Assembly (NCBI RefSeq): GCF_024372745.1
Contig: NZ_VOTZ01000016.1
Location: 1-57,916, forward strand
Source: Methanocalculus taiwanensis
GTDB lineage: Archaea; Halobacteriota; Methanomicrobia; Methanomicrobiales; Methanocorpusculaceae
Reading direction: 5' to 3'
DNA: 57,916 nucleotides
How positions within the stretch are numbered: position 1 is the stretch's first letter; the number at the start of each line of letters is the position of its first letter. The translations under genes and the position numbers were made by a program. The notes under the pieces are model-generated. The model was given only the letters and a program-made list of their open reading frames with translations. It searched no databases and was not told the DNA's origin. Below are positions 44,627-52,949 of the stretch, one piece after another.

Positions 44627-45613
44627 TTATCGTGTGAGCGGCATGCACCAGGGCATCTCATGTTCGAGAACATACCGCCACTCTTCCTTACACGCACATT
44701 CCGTATCAAATACTGCCTCTAACAGGCTCCGATCATAGCTCAGCGAGTATGCATCGATCGCTTTTTTTATCTCACGATCACATTCACCGCAGTTGTGAGG
44801 TCCTCGTGCAAAACCACCTCCAACCGGATCGCAGCTGACATTCTCATCTGTTGAGAGGAGGACATCAAGGGCACTCCAGAGATATGGTGGGCGATATGCC
44901 CCCCGCTTCCAGTAATACTCAAGATCTGTTCTTTTCTGGACTGTGCAGAGATTCATCGACATCAGATCAGAATATGGTGCCGCCTCACGGATAGAGGTCT
45001 TCATATCTGCTATTGCCTCCTTCTCGGTAAGGAAGAGAGGTTTCATCATGAGGTATGACTTGACGCCGACATCTGCCTCATCAGCTGTTTTTGCTGCCCT
45101 TACAAAATCTCCAAATGTCATCCCCTTATCAATACACTTCTCCCTGATCCGATCATCGGTTGTTTCAAGCCCGATTGCAACATAGAGTGGCATCTCATGA
45201 TCACCGCAATCGATCAGGTCGAGAAAAGAACTGATCTCAGGTGATACAATGTATTCTGCACGGGATTCGGCGATGACAATTTTTCCCCGGATCAGCTTTC
45301 CAAGCCTGTCTCTTACCTCAAGTGGTACTTCGTCCTGATCGAAGAAACTCCCCGAGGTAAAGATCTTTACCGCATCGTAGTCAATAGAGCGGTAATTCCC
45401 TTCGATCCAGTTTATCTGGGAAAGCATTCGTTCTGTAAGCTCGTTTTTATCCATTGTATGGTACCGTTCAAACCGGTATCCACACATCCTGCACCTGTTC
45501 CAGCGGCATCCTCCGGACTTCAGAATAATGGTAAGTGTTCTCCTTACCTCGCCCTCTATCCTGTCTTCCCCCATCCATGAAGCGAGGGGCTTCTCAACTG
45601 TTCGGGATACCAT
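44627..45613 (-). CDS. Archaeosine biosynthesis radical SAM protein RaSEA
   Basis: 328 residues from ATG 45613; in-frame ATGs at 45622 and further up are less likely. GGCRWNRCRMCGYRFERY near residue 35 has the C-x4-C-x2-C iron-sulfur motif of this group, and ASRAEYIVSPE-like and GLETTDDRIREKCIDKG follow. With ArcS it turns the lysine-modified preQ0 base in tRNA into archaeosine. CGECDREIKKAI near the end may bind a further metal. Divergent from the surface-protein gene, 30 bases apart. Confidence 0.88.
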   Translation of the reverse strand: MVSRTVEKPLASWMGEDRIEGEVRRTLTIILKSGGCRWNRCRMCGYRFERYHTMDKNELTERMLSQINWIEGNYRSIDYDAVKIFTSGSFFDQDEVPLEVRDRLGKLIRGKIVIAESRAEYIVSPEISSFLDLIDCGDHEMPLYVAIGLETTDDRIREKCIDKGMTFGDFVRAAKTADEADVGVKSYLMMKPLFLTEKEAIADMKTSIREAAPYSDLMSMNLCTVQKRTDLEYYWKRGAYRPPYLWSALDVLLSTDENVSCDPVGGGFARGPHNCGECDREIKKAIDAYSLSYDRSLLEAVFDTECACKEEWRYVLEHEMPWCMPLTR

Positions 45614-45642
45614 TAAAACCATATACTGATTATATCTCGTCC

Positions 45643-46743
45643 ATGAAAAAGATCGCACTTGTATGTATCCTGCTTCTCTTCTGCGTCACGGCAGCAGGAG
45701 CATATAACTTCCAGTTTATCGGGCCGCCGCGAGACTCGGGTAGCATTAACGGGAATGTTGGTGAGGTAATCACCATCAGCGGAATCTCCCAGAATATCCC
45801 TCCGGGCGTTACGATGACTCTCACCGTTACCGGGCCGGGCAGTTATTATATAACCCGAAAAATGGTCGTTCAGGCAGGGGGTGGGTTTTCAACAGAATTT
45901 GATACTACGGGGCTCAGAGAAGGTGATTACAGGTTTGAAATTCAGGCACCTGACTATTACAAGGTTACACAACCGCGGAACTGGTTCCTCTACCACTTAA
46001 CCGATCGGAGCCTCCTCCTGACCATGATATCCCCGGTTCAACAGGAGTACGATGGCTGGCTCTCAGTCAATGGAAAGGTCGAAGGGCTCGGTGATATGGG
46101 GATTGAACTGACAGTCTATGGCCCTTCAGGCACATATTTTGGTCCACAGTGGATATCGACCGATCAGATTGGCAGATTCTATAAGGAGATCTCCATCGAC
46201 AGGGCAGGGATGTATTCTGCCCGTATTGCCGATCGGAGAGGGCTGATCGGAACGGTGCAGATTCAGGTAATCAGGGAGGGGATCGCAACCCCGGCCATCC
46301 CGACAAGCACTCCTCCCCCTACGATCATCTCAGCAAGCGCTTCAGCGTCACGGGAGAGCCCTGCCTTTTTTGTGATGCAGACACAAGCCGGTCCGGCAAC
46401 CCTCAGCACTTCACTTGGGGTTGACTGGGTGATCGAGTATATCGATGAATCCGGAAATAAGCATATCATCAACGAGTATGGGTCTGATCAAGCTGAATCG
46501 TTTATGATTGAAGGAAGAGGAGGCACTGTCCGGATCAGGGCATATCCGGATGGAGATGGGACGGGAACTGTACACCTCTATGGCCAGAACATCGTCTCAC
46601 TGACTGCGAGTACTACTCCCTCGGATGTGTTTGGGGATCTTCAGGCTTCTGGCCAGATGCCCGCAGAAGAGTCTCCGGCGTTTCTCCTTCTGCCCCTTAT
46701 CGCACTTGCGATTCTTATCGCTTGTATGGTGAAGAAACCATAA
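45643..46743 (+). CDS. Surface-exposed membrane-anchored protein
   Basis: 366 residues from ATG 45643. A Sec signal peptide spans about 1-21 (MKKIALVCILLLFCVTAAGA), two beta-sandwich-like repeats follow (about 25-130 and 140-220, each with an XDxxGRF or GGGFSTEFDTTGL turn), then a Pro/Thr/Ser linker near 230. A second beta domain covers 245-335, and a C-terminal membrane anchor ends LLLPLIALAILIACMVKKP. I do not recognise a named family; the layout is common in Methanomicrobiales surface proteins. Cell-envelope location is likely, function unknown. Confidence 0.75.
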   Translation: MKKIALVCILLLFCVTAAGAYNFQFIGPPRDSGSINGNVGEVITISGISQNIPPGVTMTLTVTGPGSYYITRKMVVQAGGGFSTEFDTTGLREGDYRFEIQAPDYYKVTQPRNWFLYHLTDRSLLLTMISPVQQEYDGWLSVNGKVEGLGDMGIELTVYGPSGTYFGPQWISTDQIGRFYKEISIDRAGMYSARIADRRGLIGTVQIQVIREGIATPAIPTSTPPPTIISASASASRESPAFFVMQTQAGPATLSTSLGVDWVIEYIDESGNKHIINEYGSDQAESFMIEGRGGTVRIRAYPDGDGTGTVHLYGQNIVSLTASTTPSDVFGDLQASGQMPAEESPAFLLLPLIALAILIACMVKKP

Positions 46744-46776
46744 TCTCTTATTTCAAAAGAGCATATCTGTATAAGG

Positions 46777-46859
46777 GCCGGGGTAGTCTAGTCCGGAAAG
46801 GCGGTGGCCTTGAAAGCCACTGGTGTTGCACCTCGGGAGTTCAAATCTCTCCCCCGGCG
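46777..46859 (+). tRNA. tRNA-Ser (anticodon TGA)
   Basis: The acceptor stem pairs GCCGGGG with CCCCGGC, the anticodon arm is GTGGC-CTTGAAA-GCCAC with anticodon TGA (reads UCA), a long class II variable arm (TGGTGTTGCACC) follows, and the T loop is TTCAAAT. The discriminator is G, as in other serine tRNAs. No intron and no encoded CCA. Confidence 0.97.
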
Positions 46860-46866
46860 TTTTTTA
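46860..46866 (+). terminator. T-run after tRNA-Ser
   Basis: A run of T directly after the tRNA (TTTTTTA) fits intrinsic archaeal termination on oligo-T. hypC starts 94 bases further on and has its own ribosome site. Confidence 0.5.
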
Positions 46867-46959
46867 TCACTCCTCTCTTCTGTCAATCCTCACTTATTTA
46901 TCAGCCACATTCGTTCTCTTTATCACTTTGAGGATACAAGAGGATCTGAGGAAAGGTTC

Positions 46960-47184
46960 ATGTGTATCGCAGTACCTGCAGAGGTTATTGAGATCAGAGA
47001 TGGCAACATCGGCCTCGTCGACTTCGGCGATCTCCAGCATGAAGTCAGGCTCGATCTTGTTGACGTGAAGGTAGGGGAGTTTGTCCTTGTTCATGTCGGG
47101 TTTGCAATCCAGCGGCTTTCACGTGAGGAAGGACTGGAAACGCGGGAGATATTCCGGCAGGTCTACGAGGCAATGGGTGCCTGA
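46960..47184 (+). CDS. hypC: Hydrogenase maturation protein HypC
   Basis: 74 residues starting MCIAVPAEVIEI; Cys2 is the residue that carries iron-bound ligands and contacts the hydrogenase precursor. GLVDFGDLQHEVRLDLV and VGEFVLVHVGFAIQRLS are the family core. A longer in-frame extension exists but runs into the tRNA. First gene of hypC-hypA-hypE. Confidence 0.95.
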   Translation: MCIAVPAEVIEIRDGNIGLVDFGDLQHEVRLDLVDVKVGEFVLVHVGFAIQRLSREEGLETREIFRQVYEAMGA

Positions 47185-47525
47185 TGCATGAATATGGCAT
47201 AGCCTATGATATCTATGCAACGGCACGCAGAACGGCCCTTGACCATAATGCCATTCATGTCACAAGGATCATAGTGAACTTCGGCAGGATGGCTATGATC
47301 AATCCTGACCAGGTCTCCTTTCTTTTTGAGACCCTTGCGGTCGATGATCCGGTAATGAGTGGAGCAGAGATTGTATGTGAGATCATCCCTCCGAAGACCC
47401 GGTGTGTATGCGGATATGAGGGAGAAGAGATCTATGTCTGTCCGGATTGTGGAAAACTCCCTACACTTATTGCCGGAAAAGAGATCGTTGTGAAGAATAT
47501 CGAGATAGATACAGGTGAAGAATGA
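47184..47525 (+). CDS. hypA: Hydrogenase nickel-insertion protein HypA
   Basis: 113 residues beginning MHEYGIAYDIY; Met1-His2-Glu3 bind nickel. The structural zinc site is CVC ... CPDCG at about residues 73-92. It delivers nickel to NiFe hydrogenases. The ATG shares the A of the hypC TGA. Confidence 0.95.
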   Translation: MHEYGIAYDIYATARRTALDHNAIHVTRIIVNFGRMAMINPDQVSFLFETLAVDDPVMSGAEIVCEIIPPKTRCVCGYEGEEIYVCPDCGKLPTLIAGKEIVVKNIEIDTGEE

Positions 47526-48517
47526 AAGTCAATCTGATGCATGGCGCCGGCGGAGAGGTAATGGGGGAACTCCTCAGGACTCTGACGGCTTTTTCGCATA
47601 ATAATGCCGGTGGTGTTGGTCTTGAATCCCTTGATGATGGAGCTATCATACCCATCAATGGCAGCAATATTGTCCTCACAACCGATTCGCATGTGGTTCG
47701 CCCTCTGTTTTTCCCCGGTGGCGATATAGGTAGGCTATCTGTCTGTGGCACAGTAAACGATCTTGCTGTGATGGGGGCCCGTCCGATAGCCCTCACCTCT
47801 GCGATGATCATAGAGGAGGGTTTTTCTGTTGACGATCTAGCGCGTATAGTCGCCTCAATGGATCAGGCGCTTGGCGAGGCAGGCGCCAGTATTGTGACAG
47901 GTGACACCAAGGTGGTGGAACGGGGCTCTCTTGATGGAATAATCATTAATACCGCCGGTATCGGGATAGCTCTTCGCCCTGTGCGTGACAGCACCCTTCA
48001 GGAAGGAGATCTCATCATAGCTTCAGGCACACTCGGCGATCATGGCATCTCAATCCTCTCCTACCGTGAGGGCTTCGAATTTGGAGAAACACTCCATTCT
48101 GATGTAGCACCGGTCTGGCCGATTATTGAGCGTGCTCTCGCTGCCGGCGACATTCATGCAATGAAGGATCCAACGAGGGGCGGTTTTGCCGCTGCTATCA
48201 ATGAGATGGCACACAAGAGCGGAGTTGGAATTCTTCTTGATGAAGAGAAGGTTCCAATCCGCCGGAGCATCAGATCGGCTGCAGATATTCTTGGAATTGA
48301 TCCCCTTCAGGTGGCAAATGAAGGAAAAGTCATAATGGGTATTGCTCCCGAAGATGCAGATGCTATCCTTTCGGCCATACGATCTCATCCTACCGGTGCA
48401 GATGCAGCAATCATCGGAGAGGTCATTTCCGGTTCACGAGTGGTGATGCAGACCAGTATCGGCGGAGAGCGTTTTATCGAACCACCGCTTGGAGATCCGG
48501 TGCCAAGGGTATGTTAG
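47522..48517 (+). CDS. hypE: Hydrogenase maturation protein HypE
   Basis: 331 residues of the PurM-like fold: NLMHGAGGEVMGELL at the start, DDGAIIPI with ATP-binding Asp residues, CGTVNDLAVMGARPIAL near residue 80. The C-terminal PRVC ends in the cysteine that becomes thiocarbamoylated and then cyanide donor. With HypF (not in the window) it makes the cyanide ligands. Overlaps hypA by four bases and pyrC by seven. Confidence 0.96.
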   Translation: MKVNLMHGAGGEVMGELLRTLTAFSHNNAGGVGLESLDDGAIIPINGSNIVLTTDSHVVRPLFFPGGDIGRLSVCGTVNDLAVMGARPIALTSAMIIEEGFSVDDLARIVASMDQALGEAGASIVTGDTKVVERGSLDGIIINTAGIGIALRPVRDSTLQEGDLIIASGTLGDHGISILSYREGFEFGETLHSDVAPVWPIIERALAAGDIHAMKDPTRGGFAAAINEMAHKSGVGILLDEEKVPIRRSIRSAADILGIDPLQVANEGKVIMGIAPEDADAILSAIRSHPTGADAAIIGEVISGSRVVMQTSIGGERFIEPPLGDPVPRVC

Positions 48518-49773
48518 ATCTTGTTCTGCGGAATGCCACTCTGCCTGATGGCAGGGTGGCAGATCTTGCTTTCCATGAGGGAGCTCTTGTTCATATTGGA
48601 AGTGCAGGAAATGCGGATGAAGACATTCAGTGTGCTGGTCTCCTCTGTATACCGGCAGCAACCGATATGCATGTCCATATGCGTGGCGGGACACAATCTG
48701 CCAAAGAGGACTGGCGTACCGGGACGATGGCTGCCCTCGCCGGAGGGGTTACGCTGGTCGTTGATCAGCCCAATACCCTCCCGCCCCTCATCTCAAAGGA
48801 TCGTTATCTGGATCGAATCCGGGAGGCACAGGCTGGCGCCCTCTGTTCATTCGCAGTGAACGGGGGCGTCTCACCGGGTGTAGACCCAAAACCTCTCTGG
48901 GCCGCAGGCGCCCTGGCATTCGGTGAGATCTTTGCTGCCCCTTCAAGCTATGGTGATGCTCTCACGCTTGAGGAACTGCGTTGCGCACTCCGGGCGATTC
49001 ATTCACTTGGCGCCCTTGCCACCATCCATTGTGAAGAGGTTCTCCCGGGATCTCCTGATACACTTCTGGATCATCATACTATCCGGTCACCTGAGGGTGA
49101 GGTACGATCCCTTCAGCAGATAGGATCAGTAATTCCCACCGGCATGAGGCCGCATATCTGCCATATCAGCTCAGCACAATCGCTTGCAGTTGCGCCAGGA
49201 TCAAAAGAGGTGACACCCCATCACCTCTTCCTCTCAATTGAGCATTTTGAAGAGGACGATACATTTGGTCGGGTCAATCCTCCCCTGCGTCCAGAATCCG
49301 AGAGGCGAGCGCTCTTTTCATCATGGGATGAGATCGATCTGATCGCTTCCGACCATGCTCCTCATACAAAGGAGGAGAAGCTGGTGATGTTTTCTGATGC
49401 CCCCTCCGGTCTCCCCGGGGTCGAAACGATGCTCCCCCTGTTGATGAACGAGGTCTCAAAGGGAACCATAACACTCTCTTCTGTCATAGAGAAGACGGCT
49501 ATTGCACCATGCAGGGTGCTTGGAATCCCGCCAGCAGGTTTTGGAACCGGGGAACGGGCAGATTTTGCATTCTATGCGATGGACCCTGAAATGATAGATC
49601 CAACGAACCTCCATTCGAGGTGCGGCTGGACTCCGTACGAGGGGATGATGGGGGTCTTTCCCTCTCTTGTCATCAGCCGCGGCAGGGTTGCCTATTGTGA
49701 TGGAGAGTACTCGCATGAACCCGGAAACTGGATTCCGGGAAGAGGTTATCATCCATCGGAGCTAATAGAATAA
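48511..49773 (+). CDS. pyrC: Dihydroorotase
   Basis: 420 residues of the amidohydrolase fold. The first metal motif is DMHVHMR near residue 53, followed by the zinc ligands in TIHCEEV and RPHICHIS, and the catalytic ASDHAPHTKEEK near residue 282. The third step of pyrimidine synthesis; pyrE is 5 kb downstream. Co-translated with hypE through a seven-base overlap, an arrangement that mixes unrelated pathways. Confidence 0.95.
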   Translation: MLDLVLRNATLPDGRVADLAFHEGALVHIGSAGNADEDIQCAGLLCIPAATDMHVHMRGGTQSAKEDWRTGTMAALAGGVTLVVDQPNTLPPLISKDRYLDRIREAQAGALCSFAVNGGVSPGVDPKPLWAAGALAFGEIFAAPSSYGDALTLEELRCALRAIHSLGALATIHCEEVLPGSPDTLLDHHTIRSPEGEVRSLQQIGSVIPTGMRPHICHISSAQSLAVAPGSKEVTPHHLFLSIEHFEEDDTFGRVNPPLRPESERRALFSSWDEIDLIASDHAPHTKEEKLVMFSDAPSGLPGVETMLPLLMNEVSKGTITLSSVIEKTAIAPCRVLGIPPAGFGTGERADFAFYAMDPEMIDPTNLHSRCGWTPYEGMMGVFPSLVISRGRVAYCDGEYSHEPGNWIPGRGYHPSELIE

Positions 49774-49973
49774 TGTGCCAATACATTCGCATTCATAGGT
49801 CCCCAGGTGATCCATATGACGTATGTCATGAGATGATCCATGGGACAACCCGTCTGCGAGACAGGCACCACCCGGTGACGGGTTTGATGCGGGAGGAACG
49901 GCAACAGCCACCAGTGACCGAAATCAGTTATCACCGGGTGACATTACCCAACAATACGTATGGCTTCTTATAA
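49773..49973 (+). CDS. Possible 66-residue protein between pyrC and UPF0235
   Basis: The ATG shares a base with the pyrC stop (TAATG) and the frame runs to 49973, 14 bases into the next gene. These overlaps would fit a coupled small gene. The product is His/Arg-rich and resembles nothing I know, and the same DNA forms several hairpins, so it may instead be an untranslated structured leader. Confidence 0.3.
   Translation: MCQYIRIHRSPGDPYDVCHEMIHGTTRLRDRHHPVTGLMREERQQPPVTEISYHRVTLPNNTYGFL
49816..49941 (+). promoter_or_regulatory. Cluster of small hairpins ahead of the UPF0235 gene
   Basis: Three perfect short inverted repeats lie within 126 bases: ATGAC-GTAT-GTCAT at 49816-49829, ACCCG-GTGA-CGGGT at 49870-49883 (a GNRA-type loop if RNA), and TCACC-G-GGTGA at 49931-49941. 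The sequence GGTGA/GTGAC recurs in the last two and near 49806. They could be an RNA structure or repeated protein sites. Confidence 0.4.
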
Positions 49974-50274
49974 GGATGCGCTCAGAATTTCAGGCGATGG
50001 ACTCCTGATATCTCTTGAAGTGCATGCGGGGTCGGGAAGGAATGTATTTCCTGCTGGATATAATTGCTGGCGAAAGGCGATAGGCATTGCCATCACCGCG
50101 CCGCCTGTCGAGGGGCGTGCCAATGCAGCGATCATCGATCTCATATCGCAGGTTATGGGTGTACCTAAATCTGCCGTGAGTATTCTGTCAGGGCACCAGT
50201 CTACGCGAAAGGTGATCCAGATAGCTGGCATGAACAATCTCCGGGCACTAGAAATACTCGAACCGCTTTTTTAA
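49960..50274 (+). CDS. UPF0235 (DUF167) family protein
   Basis: 104 residues. The core SLEVHAGSGRNVF and APPVEGRANAAIIDLISQVMGVPKSAVSILSGHQSTRKVI is the DUF167/YggU fold, with the GRAN motif. Wide-spread, function unknown. The ATG at 49960 has no obvious ribosome site, so coupling to the upstream frame or a leader structure may matter. Confidence 0.9.
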   Translation: MASYKDALRISGDGLLISLEVHAGSGRNVFPAGYNCWRKAIGIAITAPPVEGRANAAIIDLISQVMGVPKSAVSILSGHQSTRKVIQIAGMNNLRALEILEPLF

Positions 50275-50450
50275 CCGAATCAATCAAAACCTCAAAAAAG
50301 CCCCCGAGAACCTCTCATGAGATGCTGTCTGACTAGTATAGTTTCCTTTCAATTGTACCATGGGTTAGTTTAAGTAATGGCAAAACCTTATGAAATATTG
50401 CCTATGATCAAGCGCAGAAAGTATTGCATGATCGATGGAGGTGCGTTTAC

Positions 50451-51767
50451 ATGTATTCACCAGATACGACAAAGTATCTTATTCAGATTCATCTCGAAAC
50501 AGAGGGGGTGGTCGATAAACCCGATGTAGTCGGGGCCATATTTGGCCAGACAGAAGGGTTGCTCGGCGAAGATCTCGATCTGCGGGATCTCCAGAGAACT
50601 GGAAGGGTAGGGAGAATTGATGTCCAGATAGTGAGCAGGCGGGGAGAGACCTCAGGCGATATCTTTATTGCATCATCTCTGGACAGGGCAGAAACCGCTA
50701 TTCTTGCCGCCTCGCTTGAGACTATTGACCGTGTCGGCCCTTGTGTTGCACATGTCCATGTTGAGTGCATAGAGGACATCAGGGTGGCAAAACGGAAGAA
50801 GATTATCGAGCGAGCAAAAGAGCTTCTTCTTGATGCTTTTGAAGAGGATTCAATCGATTCCCAGGATCTTCTTGATGAGGTCCGTGAGTCGATTCGGATT
50901 GAAAAGGTCAGGTCACTTGGTGAAGAGCGCGTTCCGGCTGGTCCCAATGTTGAAGAATCGGATGCAATTATCATTGTTGAGGGGAGAGCGGATGTTCTGA
51001 ATCTCCTCCGGTATGGGATCAAGAATAGTGTTGCCGTGGAAGGAACAAACGTCCCTAAAATCATCGTCAGCCTCTGTGAGAAGAAGACGGCAACAGTCTT
51101 TCTGGATGGAGATCGGGGAGGGGAACTGATCCTGCGGGAGCTTCTCCAGATAGCGGATATCGATTTTGTTGCTTATCCGCCAAGGGGCAAGAGTGTCGAA
51201 GATCTCAGCAGAAAGGAGATCGTCAAAGCCCTGAGAAATAAAGTGCCGGTTGAATATGTACGCGATCAGGTTGAGCGGGATATCCGGAAGGTATCCTTAA
51301 ACCATGAATCACAATCAACCCTCTATCCCTATTCTCCAAATATCTCAGAAGAGAAGGAATCAGACCTCCGAAGCGTAGGGGAACATCCTGTATCTTCTTC
51401 TATTGGAGAAGAGCAGATTCAACCGGTGTCAGGATCAGGTGATGGAACAACTATTCCTGCTGTTTCGATGCCTCCGATCGAGAATGGGGGGAATGCCACA
51501 CTTGGCTGGCATATCGGGGCAATCCGGGGTAGCGGGCTGGGAAGGTTTCTCTCTCCCGATCTCTCGACTATACGGGACTTTCAACCCGGGGAGTTTTGTG
51601 ATCTCCTCAAGGAGTATGGGGCAGAGAGTGCCGGTGTTCTCCTCGATCAGGTCGTAGATCAGAAGATGCTGGATTTTGCAGCCGAAAAGGGATTGGAATT
51701 CATAGCAGCGCGGGAGTTTTTAGGTATTGTGAAAAGACCAACAACTTTACGTATGGTGAACATTTAA
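50451..51767 (+). CDS. dnaG: Archaeal DnaG-like primase
   Basis: 438 residues from ATG 50451, which has GGAGGTG about 10 bases upstream; the in-frame extension to 50424 is not needed. The TOPRIM domain has [19 protein letters not shown] near residue 168 and [12 protein letters not shown] near residue 211 (Glu and Asp-x-Asp metal site). The N-terminal [28 protein letters not shown] segment is typical of archaeal DnaG, which joins the exosome and has primase activity. A variable linker (about 280-345) separates the C-terminal domain. Confidence 0.95.
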   Translation: MYSPDTTKYLIQIHLETEGVVDKPDVVGAIFGQTEGLLGEDLDLRDLQRTGRVGRIDVQIVSRRGETSGDIFIASSLDRAETAILAASLETIDRVGPCVAHVHVECIEDIRVAKRKKIIERAKELLLDAFEEDSIDSQDLLDEVRESIRIEKVRSLGEERVPAGPNVEESDAIIIVEGRADVLNLLRYGIKNSVAVEGTNVPKIIVSLCEKKTATVFLDGDRGGELILRELLQIADIDFVAYPPRGKSVEDLSRKEIVKALRNKVPVEYVRDQVERDIRKVSLNHESQSTLYPYSPNISEEKESDLRSVGEHPVSSSIGEEQIQPVSGSGDGTTIPAVSMPPIENGGNATLGWHIGAIRGSGLGRFLSPDLSTIRDFQPGEFCDLLKEYGAESAGVLLDQVVDQKMLDFAAEKGLEFIAAREFLGIVKRPTTLRMVNI

Positions 51768-51841
51768 ATCTATTTAAATTTTGTCTTTTAATCCATACTC
51801 TTTTATTCCCTGCCATCACGATTGTACTTACGGGTGATCCG

Positions 51842-52126
51842 ATGCATAAAGATGAGTTGATCGCACTACACCAGATGTTATCTGATATCAAGGATTACTT
51901 TGAAGAAAAGAGTCCAAATATTACATTTCCACAGTACCAGGCCCTGAAGATCAACCCTTCACAGGTTCATAAGAGCAAACTGGAACATAAATATGCAATC
52001 TTCATTCTTGCAACTGAACTTGCAAATGCAATGAAAGATGCAGAACTTGGGTCTTCCGGCAGAATATCCTCCAGAATGAGGGAGCTTGCTGAGAAGACGC
52101 TCAAAGAGATCGAGTGCGCCCAGTAA
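51842..52126 (+). CDS. UPF0058 family protein
   Basis: 94 residues, all helical, starting MHKDELIALHQMLSDIKDYF, with KINPSQVHKSKLEHKYAIFILATELA in the middle. This is the archaeal UPF0058 family; no function is known. A 74-base gap with AT-rich sequence after dnaG may contain its own promoter. Confidence 0.9.
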   Translation: MHKDELIALHQMLSDIKDYFEEKSPNITFPQYQALKINPSQVHKSKLEHKYAIFILATELANAMKDAELGSSGRISSRMRELAEKTLKEIECAQ

Positions 52127-52142
52127 AAAAATTTAGATTTAT

Positions 52143-52931
52143 TTATTTATTTTCTTCTCTGACAAGGTACTCGGCGATGAGACGGGGTATCGGGGCATCC
52201 ATGCAATGCCAGTTTGGTGTTCCATTCACTTCCAGAACTGTATACCCGCCGTCATCTCTTTTAAGAAGATCGACACCGCAATAATCTATTCCGATAGCGC
52301 GTGCCGCCGCTTCTGCGATCTCCCTCATTGCAGGATCGATCTCAACAGGTGTGCCTGTCCCTCCTTTATGGATATTATGGGTCAGGTGAGGTGACTGGCG
52401 GTATATCGCACCGACCGCATCGTATCCGATGACAAAGACTCGAAAATCACGATCATTTTGGACATACTCCTGAATGTAGTAGGGTGGATCTGCCAGGTCG
52501 GAGACATCTGAGAAGAGAAAGATGCCATCGCCGTCAAACCCGTATACTGGTTTATAGACTGCCTTGCCATGCCTTCCAAGAAATACTTCAATATCTGTTT
52601 TTGAACCGGTAAAGATGGTCTCTGGTGTTGGCACATCATGATGTATCAGGAGGGCGGACGTCAGAACCTTGCTTGCACAGGTAACAATTGCATCCGGTGT
52701 GTTAACAAGCCGGTTTTTTAATGAAAGGGCTTTAAGCTGTTCAAACTCGATACCGTCCTGGCGAATGCCGCAGACCCATATCAGATCCCCCTGGCAGGGA
52801 ATCTGGAATGGATTCAATCCTCGTAATGTGAGAATGTCATAGTCCGCCCCCATCTCATCAAGGGCACTAAGAACCATCTGCGTGGAATTATCTCCTGGCG
52901 TATCGGTTGGCTTTGGGATTATCCTGATCAT
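52143..52931 (-). CDS. RimK-like ATP-grasp ligase, MptN-like
   Basis: 262 residues of the ATP-grasp fold: KAVYKPVYGFDGDGIFLF near residue 135 is the ATP-binding loop and VDLLKRDDGGYTVLEVNGTPNW near residue 217 the metal site. RimK relatives add glutamate to a carboxylate. In Methanocaldococcus the radical SAM protein MJ0619 and MptN (MJ0620, tetrahydromethanopterin:L-glutamate ligase) are neighbours, and here the same pairing occurs 19 bases upstream. That supports MptN, but coenzyme F420 or other substrates remain possible. Confidence 0.75.
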   Translation of the reverse strand: MIRIIPKPTDTPGDNSTQMVLSALDEMGADYDILTLRGLNPFQIPCQGDLIWVCGIRQDGIEFEQLKALSLKNRLVNTPDAIVTCASKVLTSALLIHHDVPTPETIFTGSKTDIEVFLGRHGKAVYKPVYGFDGDGIFLFSDVSDLADPPYYIQEYVQNDRDFRVFVIGYDAVGAIYRQSPHLTHNIHKGGTGTPVEIDPAMREIAEAAARAIGIDYCGVDLLKRDDGGYTVLEVNGTPNWHCMDAPIPRLIAEYLVREENK

Positions 52932-52949
52932 TGTATACTCACTCCCAAA

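Noticed and set aside
46804-46959. N-terminal extension of HypC by 52 residues.
   Set aside because: The extension reads through tRNA-Ser; HypC must begin MC because Cys2 is the working residue.
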